Shown here: piece by piece, positions 45,850 through 54,800 of the stretch
How the letters are laid out: each line of letters begins with the position of its first letter
Numbering within the stretch: the stretch's first letter is position 1
Source of the DNA: Streptomyces griseofuscus
Lineage (GTDB): Bacteria; Actinomycetota; Actinomycetes; Streptomycetales; Streptomycetaceae
NCBI RefSeq assembly: GCF_014673495.1
Contig: NZ_CP051006.1
Location: forward strand, 3,906,001-3,970,000
Direction: 5' to 3'
Length of the DNA: 64,000 nt
Made by a program: the position numbers and the translations under genes
The notes under the pieces: model-generated
Seen by the model: the letters and a program-made list of their open reading frames with translations, nothing else
Told to the model about the DNA's origin: nothing
Database searches by the model: none

Positions 45850-46917
45850 TCAGCCTTGCCGAATCACCAGTCTGCCACCCTGCCGCTGGGCGACGACTCT
45901 GCCCGGGAGATTGATGGCTCCCTGGCCGCGCCAGCCGGTGATCAGGCGGTCGACTTCCTCGATGTGACGGGCGAACAGGGAACCGGCCGGGGCGCCCGCC
46001 TCGATGGCGGCGCGGCGCAGGATCCGGCGGCGCACGGCGGGCGGCAGGGCGTAGAGCTTGGCGCACTCCAGCAGTCCGGCGGCGTCCCGTACGGAGGCCT
46101 CGGCCTGGCTGGCCCAGGAGTCGAGGGCGTCGGCGTCGTCGCGGGAGAGCTGGGCGGTGCGGGCGAGCGCCTCGACGACGCCCTTGCCGAGGGCCTTCTC
46201 CAGGGCGGGCAGACCCTCGTGGCGCAGCCGGGAGCGGGTGTAGGCGGGGTCGGTGTTGTGGGGGTCGTCCCAGACGGGCAGGGACTGGACCATGCAGGCC
46301 TTGCGGGCGGTCTGCCGGTCGAGGTGGAGGAAGGGGCGCCGGTAACGGCCGCCGGCCCCCGAGACCGCGGCCATTCCGGACAGGGAGCGGATGCCGGAGC
46401 CGCGGGCGAGGCCCAGCAGGACGGTCTCGGCCTGGTCGTCGCGGGTGTGGCCGAGCAGGACCGCGGCGGCGCCGTGGCGGTCGAGCGCGGCGTCCAGGGC
46501 GGCGTAGCGGGCGTCCCGGGCGGCGGCCTCGGGGCCGCCGTCGCGGCCGACGTCGACGGAGACGGACTCGACGGGGTCGAGGCCGAGGCCGCGCATGCGC
46601 AGGGCGACCTCTTCGGCACGCAGGTCGGAGCCGGGCTGGAGGCCGTGGTCGACGGTGATGCCGCCGGCGCGCAGACCGAGCCGGGGGGCTTCGAAGGCGA
46701 GGGCGGAGGCGAGGGCCATGGAGTCGGCGCCGCCGGAGCACGCGACGAGCACGAGAGGGCTCTCGGGCGGGGCCACCAGCACGGATCCGAGCGGGGAGGG
46801 GAGCCGCTCGGCCAGCCGGTCCGGGCGCTCGCCGGAGGTCGGGAGGGTGTTCAGGATGTCGTGGAGGACGCGGCGGACCGCCAGGCGTATCGCCGCGACC
46901 GCAGGATGGGGACCCAT
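45850..46917 (-). CDS. tilS: tRNA(Ile)-lysidine synthase TilS
   Basis: A 355-residue TilS that modifies C34 of the CAU tRNA-Ile to lysidine so that it reads AUA. The PP-loop SGGADSMALASAL lies near residues 61-73, followed by HGLQPGSD and LLGHTRDDQAETVLLGLARGSGI. DDPHNTDPAYTRSRLRHEGLPAL is the substrate motif. The C-terminal domain is shorter than in E. coli, as in other actinobacteria. It is on the same strand as hpt and 90 bases upstream of it. Confidence 0.94.
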   Translation of the reverse strand: MGPHPAVAAIRLAVRRVLHDILNTLPTSGERPDRLAERLPSPLGSVLVAPPESPLVLVACSGGADSMALASALAFEAPRLGLRAGGITVDHGLQPGSDLRAEEVALRMRGLGLDPVESVSVDVGRDGGPEAAARDARYAALDAALDRHGAAAVLLGHTRDDQAETVLLGLARGSGIRSLSGMAAVSGAGGRYRRPFLHLDRQTARKACMVQSLPVWDDPHNTDPAYTRSRLRHEGLPALEKALGKGVVEALARTAQLSRDDADALDSWASQAEASVRDAAGLLECAKLYALPPAVRRRILRRAAIEAGAPAGSLFARHIEEVDRLITGWRGQGAINLPGRVVAQRQGGRLVIRQG

Positions 46918-47109
46918 TGTCCGGTTCCCTTCATGAAGTATCCGGGGGGTGAGCCTGATTCGGTCACTCAGAGTGTGTAGATGGTGACAGAAGCGGGCCG
47001 TTCCCCGAGCATCGCACGCCTACGCATGAGCCACGGTCCCTCGGACGGGTGATTGGAGGGGCGTTCGACTGCCGTCGGCCGGATTCGATTCACGACCCCG
47101 GCGTGCGTT

Positions 47110-48243
47110 TCACGACTCGGCCTTGCGGTGCACCCGCGCGACCCAGTCCGCCGGTTTGGCGATCTCCGCCTTGGTGGGCAGGGTGTTGGGCGAGGTCCAC
47201 ACGCGGTTGAAGCCGTCGATGCCGACCTGGTCCGTGACGGCGCGTACGAAGCGTTCGCCGTCCCGGTACTGCTTGAGTTTGGCATCCAGGCCCAGCAGTT
47301 TGCGCAGGGCCTGGTCGAGTCGGGAGGCGCCCTTGGCGCGTCGCTGCTGGAACTTCTCCCGGATCTCGGCCACGGACGGCACGACGCTCGGGCCGACCCC
47401 GTCCATCACATAGTCCGCGTGGCCCTCCAGCAGGGACATCACGGCGGTGAGGCGGCCGAGGATCTCGCGCTGGGCGGGGGTCTGCACCAGCTCCACGAAG
47501 GAGCGGCCGCCGTCGTCCTCCTCGGTCTCGGGGCGGCCCCCGGCGAGGGACTGGGCGGCCTCCCGGATGCGCTCCAGGAAGGTCATGGGGTCGACGTCCG
47601 TCTCCGCCAGGAAAGACTGGATCTCGCCCTCCAGGTGGTCACGCAGCCAGGGCACGGCCGTGAACTGCGTGCGGTGGGTCTCCTCGTGCAGGCACACCCA
47701 GAGGCGGAAGTCGTGCGGTTCGACGTCGAGTTCGCGCTCCACATGCACGATGTTGGGCGCGACGAGCAGAAGGCGGCCGCCGCCGTTCGCACCGGCGGGC
47801 AGATCGCGGCCGGCGGGGGCGAAGGTCTCGTACTGGCCGAGGACGCGGGAGGAGAGGAACGAGAGCAGCATGCCCAGTTCCACGCCGGTGACCTTGCCGC
47901 CGACGGCGCCGAGGACGGCGCTGCCCGGGGTGCCGCCGCGGCGTTCCTGCATCTTGTCCAGGAGCGGTTTGAGGATTTCCCGGAAGCCGGCGACATTGGC
48001 CCGGACCCAGCCGGGGCGGTCGACGACGAGCACGGGGGTGTCGTGGCTCTGCTCGGTCTCCAGCCGGGTGAAGCCCCTCACGTGCTCCTCCGAGGCCTTC
48101 GCGTGCCGCCGCAGCTCCGCGACGACGGACCGGGCCTCGTCACGCGAGACGTCGGGGCCGGGCCGTACGAGCCGAGTCGCGGTCGCCACCGCGAGGTTCC
48201 AGTCGACCATCCCGGGGGATGCGGTGCCTCCGAAGCCTGTCAT
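47110..48243 (-). CDS. Zinc-dependent metalloprotease-like protein (DUF2342)
   Basis: A 377-residue protein. The gluzincin-like motif is visible in LWVCLHEETHRTQFTAVPWLRDHL (HEETH), with LEGHADYVMDGVGPSVVPS giving the third ligand. The DUF2342 family is labelled coenzyme F420-associated because of gene neighbourhoods in some actinobacteria; no F420 gene is visible here. It has no signal peptide, so it is probably cytoplasmic. It sits between dacB and tilS on the same strand. Confidence 0.86.
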   Translation of the reverse strand: MTGFGGTASPGMVDWNLAVATATRLVRPGPDVSRDEARSVVAELRRHAKASEEHVRGFTRLETEQSHDTPVLVVDRPGWVRANVAGFREILKPLLDKMQERRGGTPGSAVLGAVGGKVTGVELGMLLSFLSSRVLGQYETFAPAGRDLPAGANGGGRLLLVAPNIVHVERELDVEPHDFRLWVCLHEETHRTQFTAVPWLRDHLEGEIQSFLAETDVDPMTFLERIREAAQSLAGGRPETEEDDGGRSFVELVQTPAQREILGRLTAVMSLLEGHADYVMDGVGPSVVPSVAEIREKFQQRRAKGASRLDQALRKLLGLDAKLKQYRDGERFVRAVTDQVGIDGFNRVWTSPNTLPTKAEIAKPADWVARVHRKAES

Positions 48244-48344
48244 GCGTCAACGGTACGTGAGCGTTACCACTTGGGGCAGGCCGTGGGCGCCGGGATCGGT
48301 GGGGCACCGGGTCGGCGCGGGCCGGTCGCGGTGCCCCCGGCGGG

Positions 48345-49946
48345 TCAGCCGCAGCCGCACGCCGACAGTGCCGTCGCCGTCTTGTCCAGGGCCGACTGGG
48401 CGGCCATCGGGTCGGCGGTGCCGGTGGCCAGGAAGGCGAAGGCGAGCAGTCGGCCGTCCTGGTCGACGACCGTGCCTGCCAGGGTGTTGACGCCGGTCAG
48501 GGTGCCCGTCTTGGCGTGCACGAGACCGGCCGCGCCATCGGCGTAGCGAGCGCTGAGCGTGCCGGTGAAGTGGGCGATGGGCAGGCCGGTGAGCAGGGGG
48601 CGCAGACCGGGGTGGTCGGGGGTGCCGGCCTTGACCAGGATCGCGGTCAGCAGGTCGGCCGTGAGCCGGTCGTCGCGGTCGAGGCCGCTGCCGTCGTGGA
48701 AGGCCGCACCGGTGAGCGGCAGGCCCAGCTTCCGCAGCTGCCCGGCGATCGCCTTCGCGCCCCCCTCGAAGCTGCCGGGCTGCCCGCTCGCGAGGCCCGT
48801 CTGCCGGGCGAGGGCCTCGGCGATGTCGTTGTCGCTGTTGGTCAGCATGCGTTCGACCAGGGCGGACAGCGGCGGCGAGGAGACGCTCGCGACGGTCTCG
48901 GCGCCCGCGCTGCCCTTCGCCGGGGCGGGGCCGGTCGCATCGACGCCGGCGGCCTTGAGGAAGCCCGCGAACTTCCGCGCCGCGTCCTGCGCCGGGTCGG
49001 CGACCCGGCGCACGGGTCCGCTGGTGGAGTTGTCGGTACGTCCCTCGTCGGCGACCAGCGCGCTGACCTGAGCCAGGTTCTCGTTGACCCCGATGGGATG
49101 CAGGGCGGGACCGGCGTAGAGCGTCGTGTCGTACGACAGTGCGATCTTGTGGATGCCGCGTTCCCGCAGCGCGGCCGCCGTCCGTGTCGCCAGAGTGCGC
49201 AGGCTCGCCCATCCGTCGGCCTTGGCGTGCGCGGTGAGCGTCGGGTCGCCGCCGCCGACCAGGACGAGTCCGCGGGTGCCGCCCAGGAGCGCGGTCCGGG
49301 TGGTGAAGCGGTGGTCCGGGCCGAGCGCGTTCAGCGCGGCGGTGGCGGTGGCGAGCTTGGTGGTGGAGGCGGGCGTGAGCCCCTTGTCGGGTCCGACGCT
49401 GTAGAGCCGCTTGCCGGTGGCCACGTCGACCACCACCGCCGTATGGCCGTCCCCGAGCGCCGCGGAGCCCAGGAGCGGCCCCAGGACGTCCGCCAGGGCC
49501 GTGCCGCCCGCCGCCGGGGCCTGCCGGGTGTCCACGGGGCTGGTCGCGGCGCCCAGGCCCGCCAGGACGGCCGGGGCGCTCGGCGCGGGCCGCGGACCGC
49601 CCGCCGCGGGGCCCGGCCCGTGATCTGCGCCACGTGCGTGCTCCAGGGCGGTTGCCCGGTCCCGCTCGGCCGTACGCTGACCGGTGGCGTCCCACGGCCC
49701 GGCAAGGGTCACCACTGCGGTGGCGAGCACCAGGCCGGCGGTGGCGGCGCCCGCGGTGTACTGCAAGGTGCTGAGGGAACGCGGACGGGGGAGGTCGGCG
49801 AACAGCGGTCGTACCGTGGAAATCAAGCGTGTGACCTGCGGCTTCGCCGTTCTTACGGCGTGCGTGAGACGCGGTCGTACGGCGCTCGCGATCCGCCTCA
49901 CCCGCGGTCCCGCGGCCCGCCAAGGCCCGAGCTCTGGCACGACCAC
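48345..49946 (-). CDS. dacB: D-alanyl-D-alanine carboxypeptidase/endopeptidase (PBP4 type)
   Basis: A 533-residue class C low-molecular-weight PBP. A basic cytoplasmic N terminus of about 65 residues is followed by one membrane helix (YTAGAATAGLVLATAVVTLAG) and a Pro/Ala linker. The three PBP motifs are present: STTK near residue 193, SDN in MLTNSDNDIAEALAR and KTG in VHAKTGTLTG. It trims or cuts peptidoglycan outside the membrane. The end contains ACGCG, which could form a disulfide. Its divergent neighbour is ppa. Confidence 0.93.
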   Translation of the reverse strand: MVVPELGPWRAAGPRVRRIASAVRPRLTHAVRTAKPQVTRLISTVRPLFADLPRPRSLSTLQYTAGAATAGLVLATAVVTLAGPWDATGQRTAERDRATALEHARGADHGPGPAAGGPRPAPSAPAVLAGLGAATSPVDTRQAPAAGGTALADVLGPLLGSAALGDGHTAVVVDVATGKRLYSVGPDKGLTPASTTKLATATAALNALGPDHRFTTRTALLGGTRGLVLVGGGDPTLTAHAKADGWASLRTLATRTAAALRERGIHKIALSYDTTLYAGPALHPIGVNENLAQVSALVADEGRTDNSTSGPVRRVADPAQDAARKFAGFLKAAGVDATGPAPAKGSAGAETVASVSSPPLSALVERMLTNSDNDIAEALARQTGLASGQPGSFEGGAKAIAGQLRKLGLPLTGAAFHDGSGLDRDDRLTADLLTAILVKAGTPDHPGLRPLLTGLPIAHFTGTLSARYADGAAGLVHAKTGTLTGVNTLAGTVVDQDGRLLAFAFLATGTADPMAAQSALDKTATALSACGCG

Positions 49947-50025
49947 CAGCCCCTTTCGCGATCACACACCTGCGTGAGGGACACTTAATCACCAGAACTA
50001 TGTGCTGATCATGAAGGAGCCACCG

Positions 50026-50517
50026 GTGGAGTTCGACGTCACGATCGAGATCCCGAAGGGTTCGCGCAACAAGTACGAGGTGGACCACGAGACCGGTCGG
50101 ATCCGTCTGGACCGTCGCCTCTTCACCTCGACCGCTTACCCGACCGACTACGGATTCGTCGAGAACACCCTCGGCGAGGACGGCGACCCGCTGGACGCGC
50201 TGGTCATCCTTGACGAGCCGACCTTCCCGGGCTGCCTGATCAAGTGCCGCGCGATCGGCATGTTCCGGATGACGGACGAGGCGGGCGGCGACGACAAGCT
50301 GCTGTGCGTGCCGGCCACCGACCCCCGGGTGGAGCACCTGCGCGACATCCACCACGTGTCGGAGTTCGACCGCCTGGAGATCCAGCACTTCTTCGAGGTC
50401 TACAAGGACCTGGAGCCCGGCAAGTCCGTCGAGGGCGCCAACTGGGTGGGCCGCACGGAGGCCGAGCAGGAGATCGAGCGGTCCTACAAGCGCTTCAAGG
50501 AGCAGGGCGGTCACTGA
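50026..50517 (+). CDS. ppa: Inorganic pyrophosphatase Ppa (family I)
   Basis: A 163-residue soluble pyrophosphatase. GTG 50026 follows AAGGAG by six bases and gives MEFDVTIEIPKGSRNKYEVDHE. Active-site features: YPTDYGFVENTLGEDGDPLDALVI (the D-x-D-P-x-D metal-binding segment), KCRAIGMFRMTDEAGGDDK and LRDIHHVSEFDR. It hydrolyses pyrophosphate from biosynthetic reactions such as aminoacylation and the PRPP enzymes in this window. A terminator follows. Confidence 0.97.
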   Translation: MEFDVTIEIPKGSRNKYEVDHETGRIRLDRRLFTSTAYPTDYGFVENTLGEDGDPLDALVILDEPTFPGCLIKCRAIGMFRMTDEAGGDDKLLCVPATDPRVEHLRDIHHVSEFDRLEIQHFFEVYKDLEPGKSVEGANWVGRTEAEQEIERSYKRFKEQGGH

Positions 50518-50532
50518 CCCCTGGTTCGCGAG

Positions 50533-50562
50533 ACGGGCCGCACGCTTTTGTGTGCGGCCCGT
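50533..50562 (+). terminator. Intrinsic terminator after ppa
   Basis: ACGGGCCGCACGC (50533-50545) pairs with GTGTGCGGCCCGT (50550-50562) with one wobble, around a TTTT loop, and is followed by TT. It is 16 bases after the ppa stop. Confidence 0.88.
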
Positions 50563-50631
50563 TTGCATGCCCGCCCGCGGTGCATGCGCATACTGAGGCC
50601 AGCGGAAGGTGTCGTTCAGGGACGGTGCGAG

Positions 50632-52287
50632 GTGACGGAGGCGGACGACCGCAAGCCCCGGTCGGACGAGGCGCGGTACGACCCGGAGATCACATCGGAG
50701 TTCGCCATCCCCAAGGGACTCGACGTCCCGAAGACGGGGGGCGAGCCGGAGACGACCTCCGAGTTCCAGGTGCCGCAGGGGCTGCTCACGCCGCAGCCGC
50801 CGGCCGGTGAGCCGGAGGGGTCGGCGTTCAGCACGCCGCGCACCTACGACGCCCAGGGCGGCCTGGCCGCGTTCACGCCGGCCACCGGGGTGCCCCTGGT
50901 CAGCCTGGTCAAGGACGCGCCCTGGCAGGACCGGATGCGCACCATGCTGCGCATGTCGGTGGCGGACCGCCCGGCGCCCGAACCGGTGCAGCACGAGGAG
51001 GAGAGCGGCCCGGCCGTCCCGCGCGTGCTGGACCTGACCCTGCGTATCGGTGAGCTGCTGCTGGCGGGCGGCGAGGGCGCGGAGGACGTGGAGGCCGCGA
51101 TGTTCGCGGTGTGCCGGTCCTACGGCCTGGACCGCTGCGAGCCCAACGTCACCTTCACCCTGCTGTCGATCTCGCACCAGCCGTCCCTGGTCGAGGACCC
51201 GGTGACGGCCTCGCGGACGGTACGGCGCCGGGGCACCGACTACACCCGGCTGGCGGCCGTCTTCCGGCTGGTGGACGACCTGTCCGACCCCGAGACCCAT
51301 GTCTCCCTGGAGGAGGCCTACCGGCGGCTCGCGGAGATACGGCGCAACCGGCACCCCTACCCCGGCTGGGCGCTGACCCTGGCCAGCGGGCTGCTGGCGG
51401 GCGCCGCCTCGATCCTCGTCGGCGGCGATCTGATCGTGTTCTTCGCGGCGGCGGTCGGCGCGATGCTCGGCGACCGGCTCGCCTGGCTGTGCGCGGGGCG
51501 CGGGCTGCCGGAGTTCTACCAGTTCACGGTGGCCGCGATGCCGCCCGCGGCGATCGGGGTGGCGTTCGCGCTGGCCCATGTGGATGTGAAGGCGTCCGCG
51601 GTGATCACCGGTGGGCTGTTCGCGCTGCTGCCCGGACGGGCACTGGTGGCGGGCGTCCAGGACGGCCTGACGGGCTTCTACATCACCGCCTCGGCCCGTC
51701 TCCTGGAGGTCCTGTACTTCTTCGTGGGCATCGTCGCCGGGGTGCTGCTCGTCCTGTACTTCGGCGTGAAGGTGGGCGGCAAGCTCAACCCGGAGGCGGC
51801 GCTGCACATCTCCCCGCGGCCCCTGATCCAGATCGCGGCCTCCATGCTGCTGTCGCTGACCTTCGCGGTGCTCCTCCAGCAGGAACGGTCCACCGTGCTC
51901 TGGGTGACCCTCAACGGAGGCGTCGCCTGGAGCGTGTACGGCGCGATGCGCGATGTCGCCGACATCTCGCCGGTGGCCTCCACGGCCGTCGCCGCCGGCC
52001 TGGTCGGGCTGTTCGGGCAGCTGCTGTCCCGCTACCGGTTCGCCTCCGCGCTCCCCTACACGACAGCGGCGATCGGGCCGCTGCTGCCCGGTTCCGCCAC
52101 GTACTTCGGCCTGCTGAACATGGCGCAGAACAACGTGGACAAGGGGCTGGTGTCACTGGCCAACGCGGCGTCGCTGGCCATGGCGATCGCGATCGGGGTC
52201 AATCTGGGCTCGGAGGTCTTCCGGCTCTTCCTGCGGGTCGGCTCCCCCGGGAAGCGCCGGGCGGCGAAGCGGACCAGGGGCTTCTGA
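50632..52287 (+). CDS. Threonine/serine exporter family protein (ThrE)
   Basis: A 551-residue membrane protein. The first 180 residues are hydrophilic and partly disordered (ITSEFAIPKG and TTSEFQVPQG form a near-repeat). The DUF1212 half then starts with LRIGELLLAGGEGAEDVEAAMFAVC and GLDRCEPNVTF. Roughly ten membrane helices follow, in the two ThrE domains (LASGLLAGAASILVGGDL; ALPYTTAAIGPLLPGSATYFG). It likely exports threonine or serine. GTG 50632 is chosen. It ends five bases from the stop of the convergent DedA gene. Confidence 0.87.
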   Translation: MTEADDRKPRSDEARYDPEITSEFAIPKGLDVPKTGGEPETTSEFQVPQGLLTPQPPAGEPEGSAFSTPRTYDAQGGLAAFTPATGVPLVSLVKDAPWQDRMRTMLRMSVADRPAPEPVQHEEESGPAVPRVLDLTLRIGELLLAGGEGAEDVEAAMFAVCRSYGLDRCEPNVTFTLLSISHQPSLVEDPVTASRTVRRRGTDYTRLAAVFRLVDDLSDPETHVSLEEAYRRLAEIRRNRHPYPGWALTLASGLLAGAASILVGGDLIVFFAAAVGAMLGDRLAWLCAGRGLPEFYQFTVAAMPPAAIGVAFALAHVDVKASAVITGGLFALLPGRALVAGVQDGLTGFYITASARLLEVLYFFVGIVAGVLLVLYFGVKVGGKLNPEAALHISPRPLIQIAASMLLSLTFAVLLQQERSTVLWVTLNGGVAWSVYGAMRDVADISPVASTAVAAGLVGLFGQLLSRYRFASALPYTTAAIGPLLPGSATYFGLLNMAQNNVDKGLVSLANAASLAMAIAIGVNLGSEVFRLFLRVGSPGKRRAAKRTRGF

Positions 52288-52292
52288 GGGGC

Positions 52293-53324
52293 TCACTGCT
52301 CCCGGTAGTCGTACGGGTACTGGTTCTGGCCCTGGCTCTGGCCCTGGCTCTGGCCCTGCTGCTGCGGGTACTGCCGCGGGTCGTAGTACGGCTGCTGGGG
52401 CTGGTTCCAGTCCTGCTGCTGGGGCTGCTGGTACTGCGGCTGCTGATACTGGGGCTGGTGCTGGTTGCCGTAGCCCTGGCCGCCGTAGCCCTCCTGGTTG
52501 CCGTAGCCCTGGTCGTGCCCCTGGCCGCCGTACTGTTGCTCGCCGTACTGCTGCTCGCCATACTGCTGCCCGCCGTACTGCTGCTGCCCGTGGCGCTCGT
52601 CCGGCTCGATGCGGCGCAGCCGGGTGGTGGCGTCGTCCATGACCGGCGGCTGCGGGAACCGCGGCGCCTCGGCGGCCGGGCGGGGCCGCTCCGCGGGGGC
52701 CTTCTTGCTCTTGGCGCGCGCCCTGAGGTACTCGATCGCGATCGGCACCACCGAGACGAGGACGATCAGGATCAGGATCGCCTCGATGTTGTTCTTGACG
52801 ACGGCGATGTTGCCGAGCCAGGAGCCGAGCAGCGTGACACCCGCGCCCCACAGGGTGCCGCCGATGACGTTGAAGATCAGGAAGGAGCGGTAGCGCATGC
52901 CGCTCACGCCCGCGATGATCGGCGTGAAGGTGCGCACCACCGGCACGAAGCGGGCCAGGATCAGCGACTTGGGGCCGTACTTCTCGAAGAACTCGTTCGC
53001 CTTGACGACGTTCTCCTGTTTGAACAGGCGCGAGTCCGGCCGGTTGAACAGGGACGGGCCGACCTTCTTGCCGAACATGTAGCCCGCCTGGTCACCGAGG
53101 ATCGCGGCGACGCAGATCAGGGCGATCGCGCCCCACAGCGGGAAGTCCAGCTGGTGCGAGGTGATCAGCAGACCGCAGGTGAACAGCAGCGAGTCGCCGG
53201 GCAGGAAGAAGCCGATGAGCAGGCCGGACTCGGCGAAGACTATGAGCAGCAGACCCCAGATGCTGTACGTGTCGAGCAGATAGTTGGGATCGAGCCAGCT
53301 CGGGCCTAGGGCGAGTGTCATCAC
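52293..53324 (-). CDS. DedA-family membrane protein with Gln/Tyr/Gly-rich tail
   Basis: A 343-residue protein. Residues 1-210 are a normal DedA/SNARE-associated domain: ESGLLIGFFLPGDSLLFTCG, GDQAGYMFGKKVG, FEKYGPKSLILARFVPVVRTFTP and GGTLWGAGVTLLG. DedA proteins move or scramble lipids such as undecaprenyl phosphate or keep the membrane potential. Residues about 245-343 form a low-complexity tail of Gln, Tyr and Gly repeats (GEQQYGEQQYGG, PQYQQPQYQQPQQQ). Such prion-like composition is unusual for the family. GTG 53324 or ATG 53321 may start it. Confidence 0.92.
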   Translation of the reverse strand: MMTLALGPSWLDPNYLLDTYSIWGLLLIVFAESGLLIGFFLPGDSLLFTCGLLITSHQLDFPLWGAIALICVAAILGDQAGYMFGKKVGPSLFNRPDSRLFKQENVVKANEFFEKYGPKSLILARFVPVVRTFTPIIAGVSGMRYRSFLIFNVIGGTLWGAGVTLLGSWLGNIAVVKNNIEAILILIVLVSVVPIAIEYLRARAKSKKAPAERPRPAAEAPRFPQPPVMDDATTRLRRIEPDERHGQQQYGGQQYGEQQYGEQQYGGQGHDQGYGNQEGYGGQGYGNQHQPQYQQPQYQQPQQQDWNQPQQPYYDPRQYPQQQGQSQGQSQGQNQYPYDYREQ

Positions 53325-53458
53325 GGGTCCGGGCTCCTGAAGGGGGGAGAAGGGGCGGCTACGGTGACCGGGTAGGGCCGCACAAAGCTATCAACGTGAC
53401 GTGAGCGCCCCGGGTTCCCCCGATGACGCCCGGGACGACGGGAAGAAAGCGGTGATCC

Positions 53459-53824
53459 ATGGGACTCGACGACTTCGGCGGCGGTCAGGGACCCCAGCCG
53501 GACGTACTGGTCGTGACGACGAACGACGTGCCGGGCCACCGGGTGGAGCGGGTGATCGGCGAGGTCTTCGGGCTCACCGTGCGCTCCCGGCATCTGGGCA
53601 GCCAGATCGGCGCCGGGCTGAAGTCGATGATCGGCGGCGAGCTGAGGGGGCTCACCAAGACGCTGGTGCAGACCCGCAACCAGGCCATGGAGCGCCTGGT
53701 GGAGCAGGCACGCGCGCGGGGCGCCAACGGGGTGCTCGCGTTCCGGTTCGACGTGACGGAGGCGGCGGACACGGGCACCGAGGTCTGCGCCTACGGCACG
53801 GCGGTGGTCCTGGCCCGGGAGTGA
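53459..53824 (+). CDS. YbjQ/UPF0145 family protein
   Basis: A 121-residue protein of the YbjQ (heavy-metal-binding domain, DUF74) family. VLVVTTNDVPGHRVERVIGEVFG, SIQ-like GLKSMIGGELRGLTKTLVQTRNQAMERL and ARGANGVLAFRFDVTEAAD are the signatures, and it ends CAYGTAVVL. The structure forms pentamers; the physiological role is unknown. It stands between the DedA gene and the TipA-type gene. Confidence 0.88.
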   Translation: MGLDDFGGGQGPQPDVLVVTTNDVPGHRVERVIGEVFGLTVRSRHLGSQIGAGLKSMIGGELRGLTKTLVQTRNQAMERLVEQARARGANGVLAFRFDVTEAADTGTEVCAYGTAVVLARE

Positions 53825-53860
53825 CCCGGGTCCAGGACCGGTTCGGGGCGCGGCGGCCGC

Positions 53861-54622
53861 TCAGGAGGCCTGCCGGTCGGCGTTCGCCAGGATCGCGGCG
53901 TGCAGGTGTTCGGCGAGCCCGGGGTGCATCGCGTCGTAGTACGCCTTGAAGCGCTCGTCGGCGACATACATCTCGGCGAGACAGCGGTGCATCGGGTACG
54001 GGCAGTCGTAGAACCACCGGCCGATGTGCTGCCGGTGCTCCTCGGCCATGGCCCTGGCGGCCTCCCCCGTCGCGGGCTCGCCCGCGGCCACCAGACGGGT
54101 GTAGCGCTCGCTCCAGTCGTCGACCTCGGCCCGGAGCCGCTTCCAGTCCTCCTTGCTGTAAGTGGCGGCGCGGCGCTGGGACTCGGCCCACTGCGCCGTG
54201 CCGCCCCAGCGGGCCTCCGCCTCCTCGGCGTACTGCTCGGGATCCTTGTCCCCGAACACCTCGAACCGCTCCTCGGGTGTCAGATCGATGCCCATCCTGC
54301 GTGCCTCCATGGCGTGTTCCACGGCCTCGGCCATCCGGCGCAGCTTCTCGATCCGGGCGGTCAGCAGGGCATGCCGGCGGCGCAGATGCGCGCGCGGGTC
54401 CGCGTCCGGGTCGTCGAGCAGCACCGCGACCTCGTCGAGCGGAAAGCCGAGCTCCCGGTAGAACAGGATCCGCTGGAGCCGGTCGAGGTCGGCGTCGGTG
54501 TAGCGGCGGTGACCCGCATGGGTGCGCCCGCCGGGCGCCAGGAGGCCGATCTCGTCGTAGTGGTGCATGGTGCGCACCGTGACACCGGCGAACCCCGCGA
54601 CCTGTCCCACGGAGTAGCCCAA
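53861..54622 (-). CDS. tipA: TipA-type thiopeptide-sensing regulator (MerR family)
   Basis: A 253-residue protein, exactly the length of TipAL. TTG 54622 follows AAGGGAG by seven bases and yields MGYSVGQVAGFAGVTVRTMHHYDE, the MerR HTH. A coiled coil follows (about 70-115), then the TipAS drug-binding domain from about residue 115 (LTPEERFEVFGDKDPEQYAE). The two cysteines of the thiopeptide pocket are kept (YDCPYPMHRC). In S. lividans TipAL binds thiostrepton-class drugs covalently and activates its own promoter. The matching promoter is present upstream. An internal start would give the drug-binding TipAS form. Confidence 0.93.
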   Translation of the reverse strand: MGYSVGQVAGFAGVTVRTMHHYDEIGLLAPGGRTHAGHRRYTDADLDRLQRILFYRELGFPLDEVAVLLDDPDADPRAHLRRRHALLTARIEKLRRMAEAVEHAMEARRMGIDLTPEERFEVFGDKDPEQYAEEAEARWGGTAQWAESQRRAATYSKEDWKRLRAEVDDWSERYTRLVAAGEPATGEAARAMAEEHRQHIGRWFYDCPYPMHRCLAEMYVADERFKAYYDAMHPGLAEHLHAAILANADRQAS

Positions 54623-54661
54623 CTGTCCACTCCCTTCCGTTCGTCGGTCGGTACGACGGTC

Positions 54662-54692
54662 AGCCTGCGGCCTCACGTGACGTGAGGTGCAA
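54662..54692 (-). promoter_or_regulatory. tipA-type autoregulated promoter
   Basis: On the minus strand TTGCAC (complement of 54687-54692) and CAGGCT (54662-54667) are 19 bases apart. The perfect palindrome CCTCACGT-G-ACGTGAGG (54671-54687) lies between. From memory this is almost the ptipA promoter itself. The 19-bp spacer is typical of MerR-activated promoters, so the gene should be induced by thiopeptide antibiotics. Confidence 0.85.
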
Positions 54693-54800
54693 GTCCGCGG
54701 CGATCCTGATGCCGGGGCACGGGGGTCAGGGTAGGCGTCCGGGTCATTCCGGATGTCGGGGTGGTGCGGCCTTGCATAAGGTGGCGGCGAGGAGGCAGCC

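Noticed and set aside
42934..46980. Very long rightward open frame (over 1300 codons) across ftsH, hpt and tilS
   Set aside because: It is the antisense of three well-recognised genes with a mirror-image composition and no domains.
48247..51807. Long leftward open frame spanning dacB, ppa and the ThrE gene
   Set aside because: Out of frame with dacB and antisense to ppa and ThrE; its apparent repeats come from GC-rich codons.
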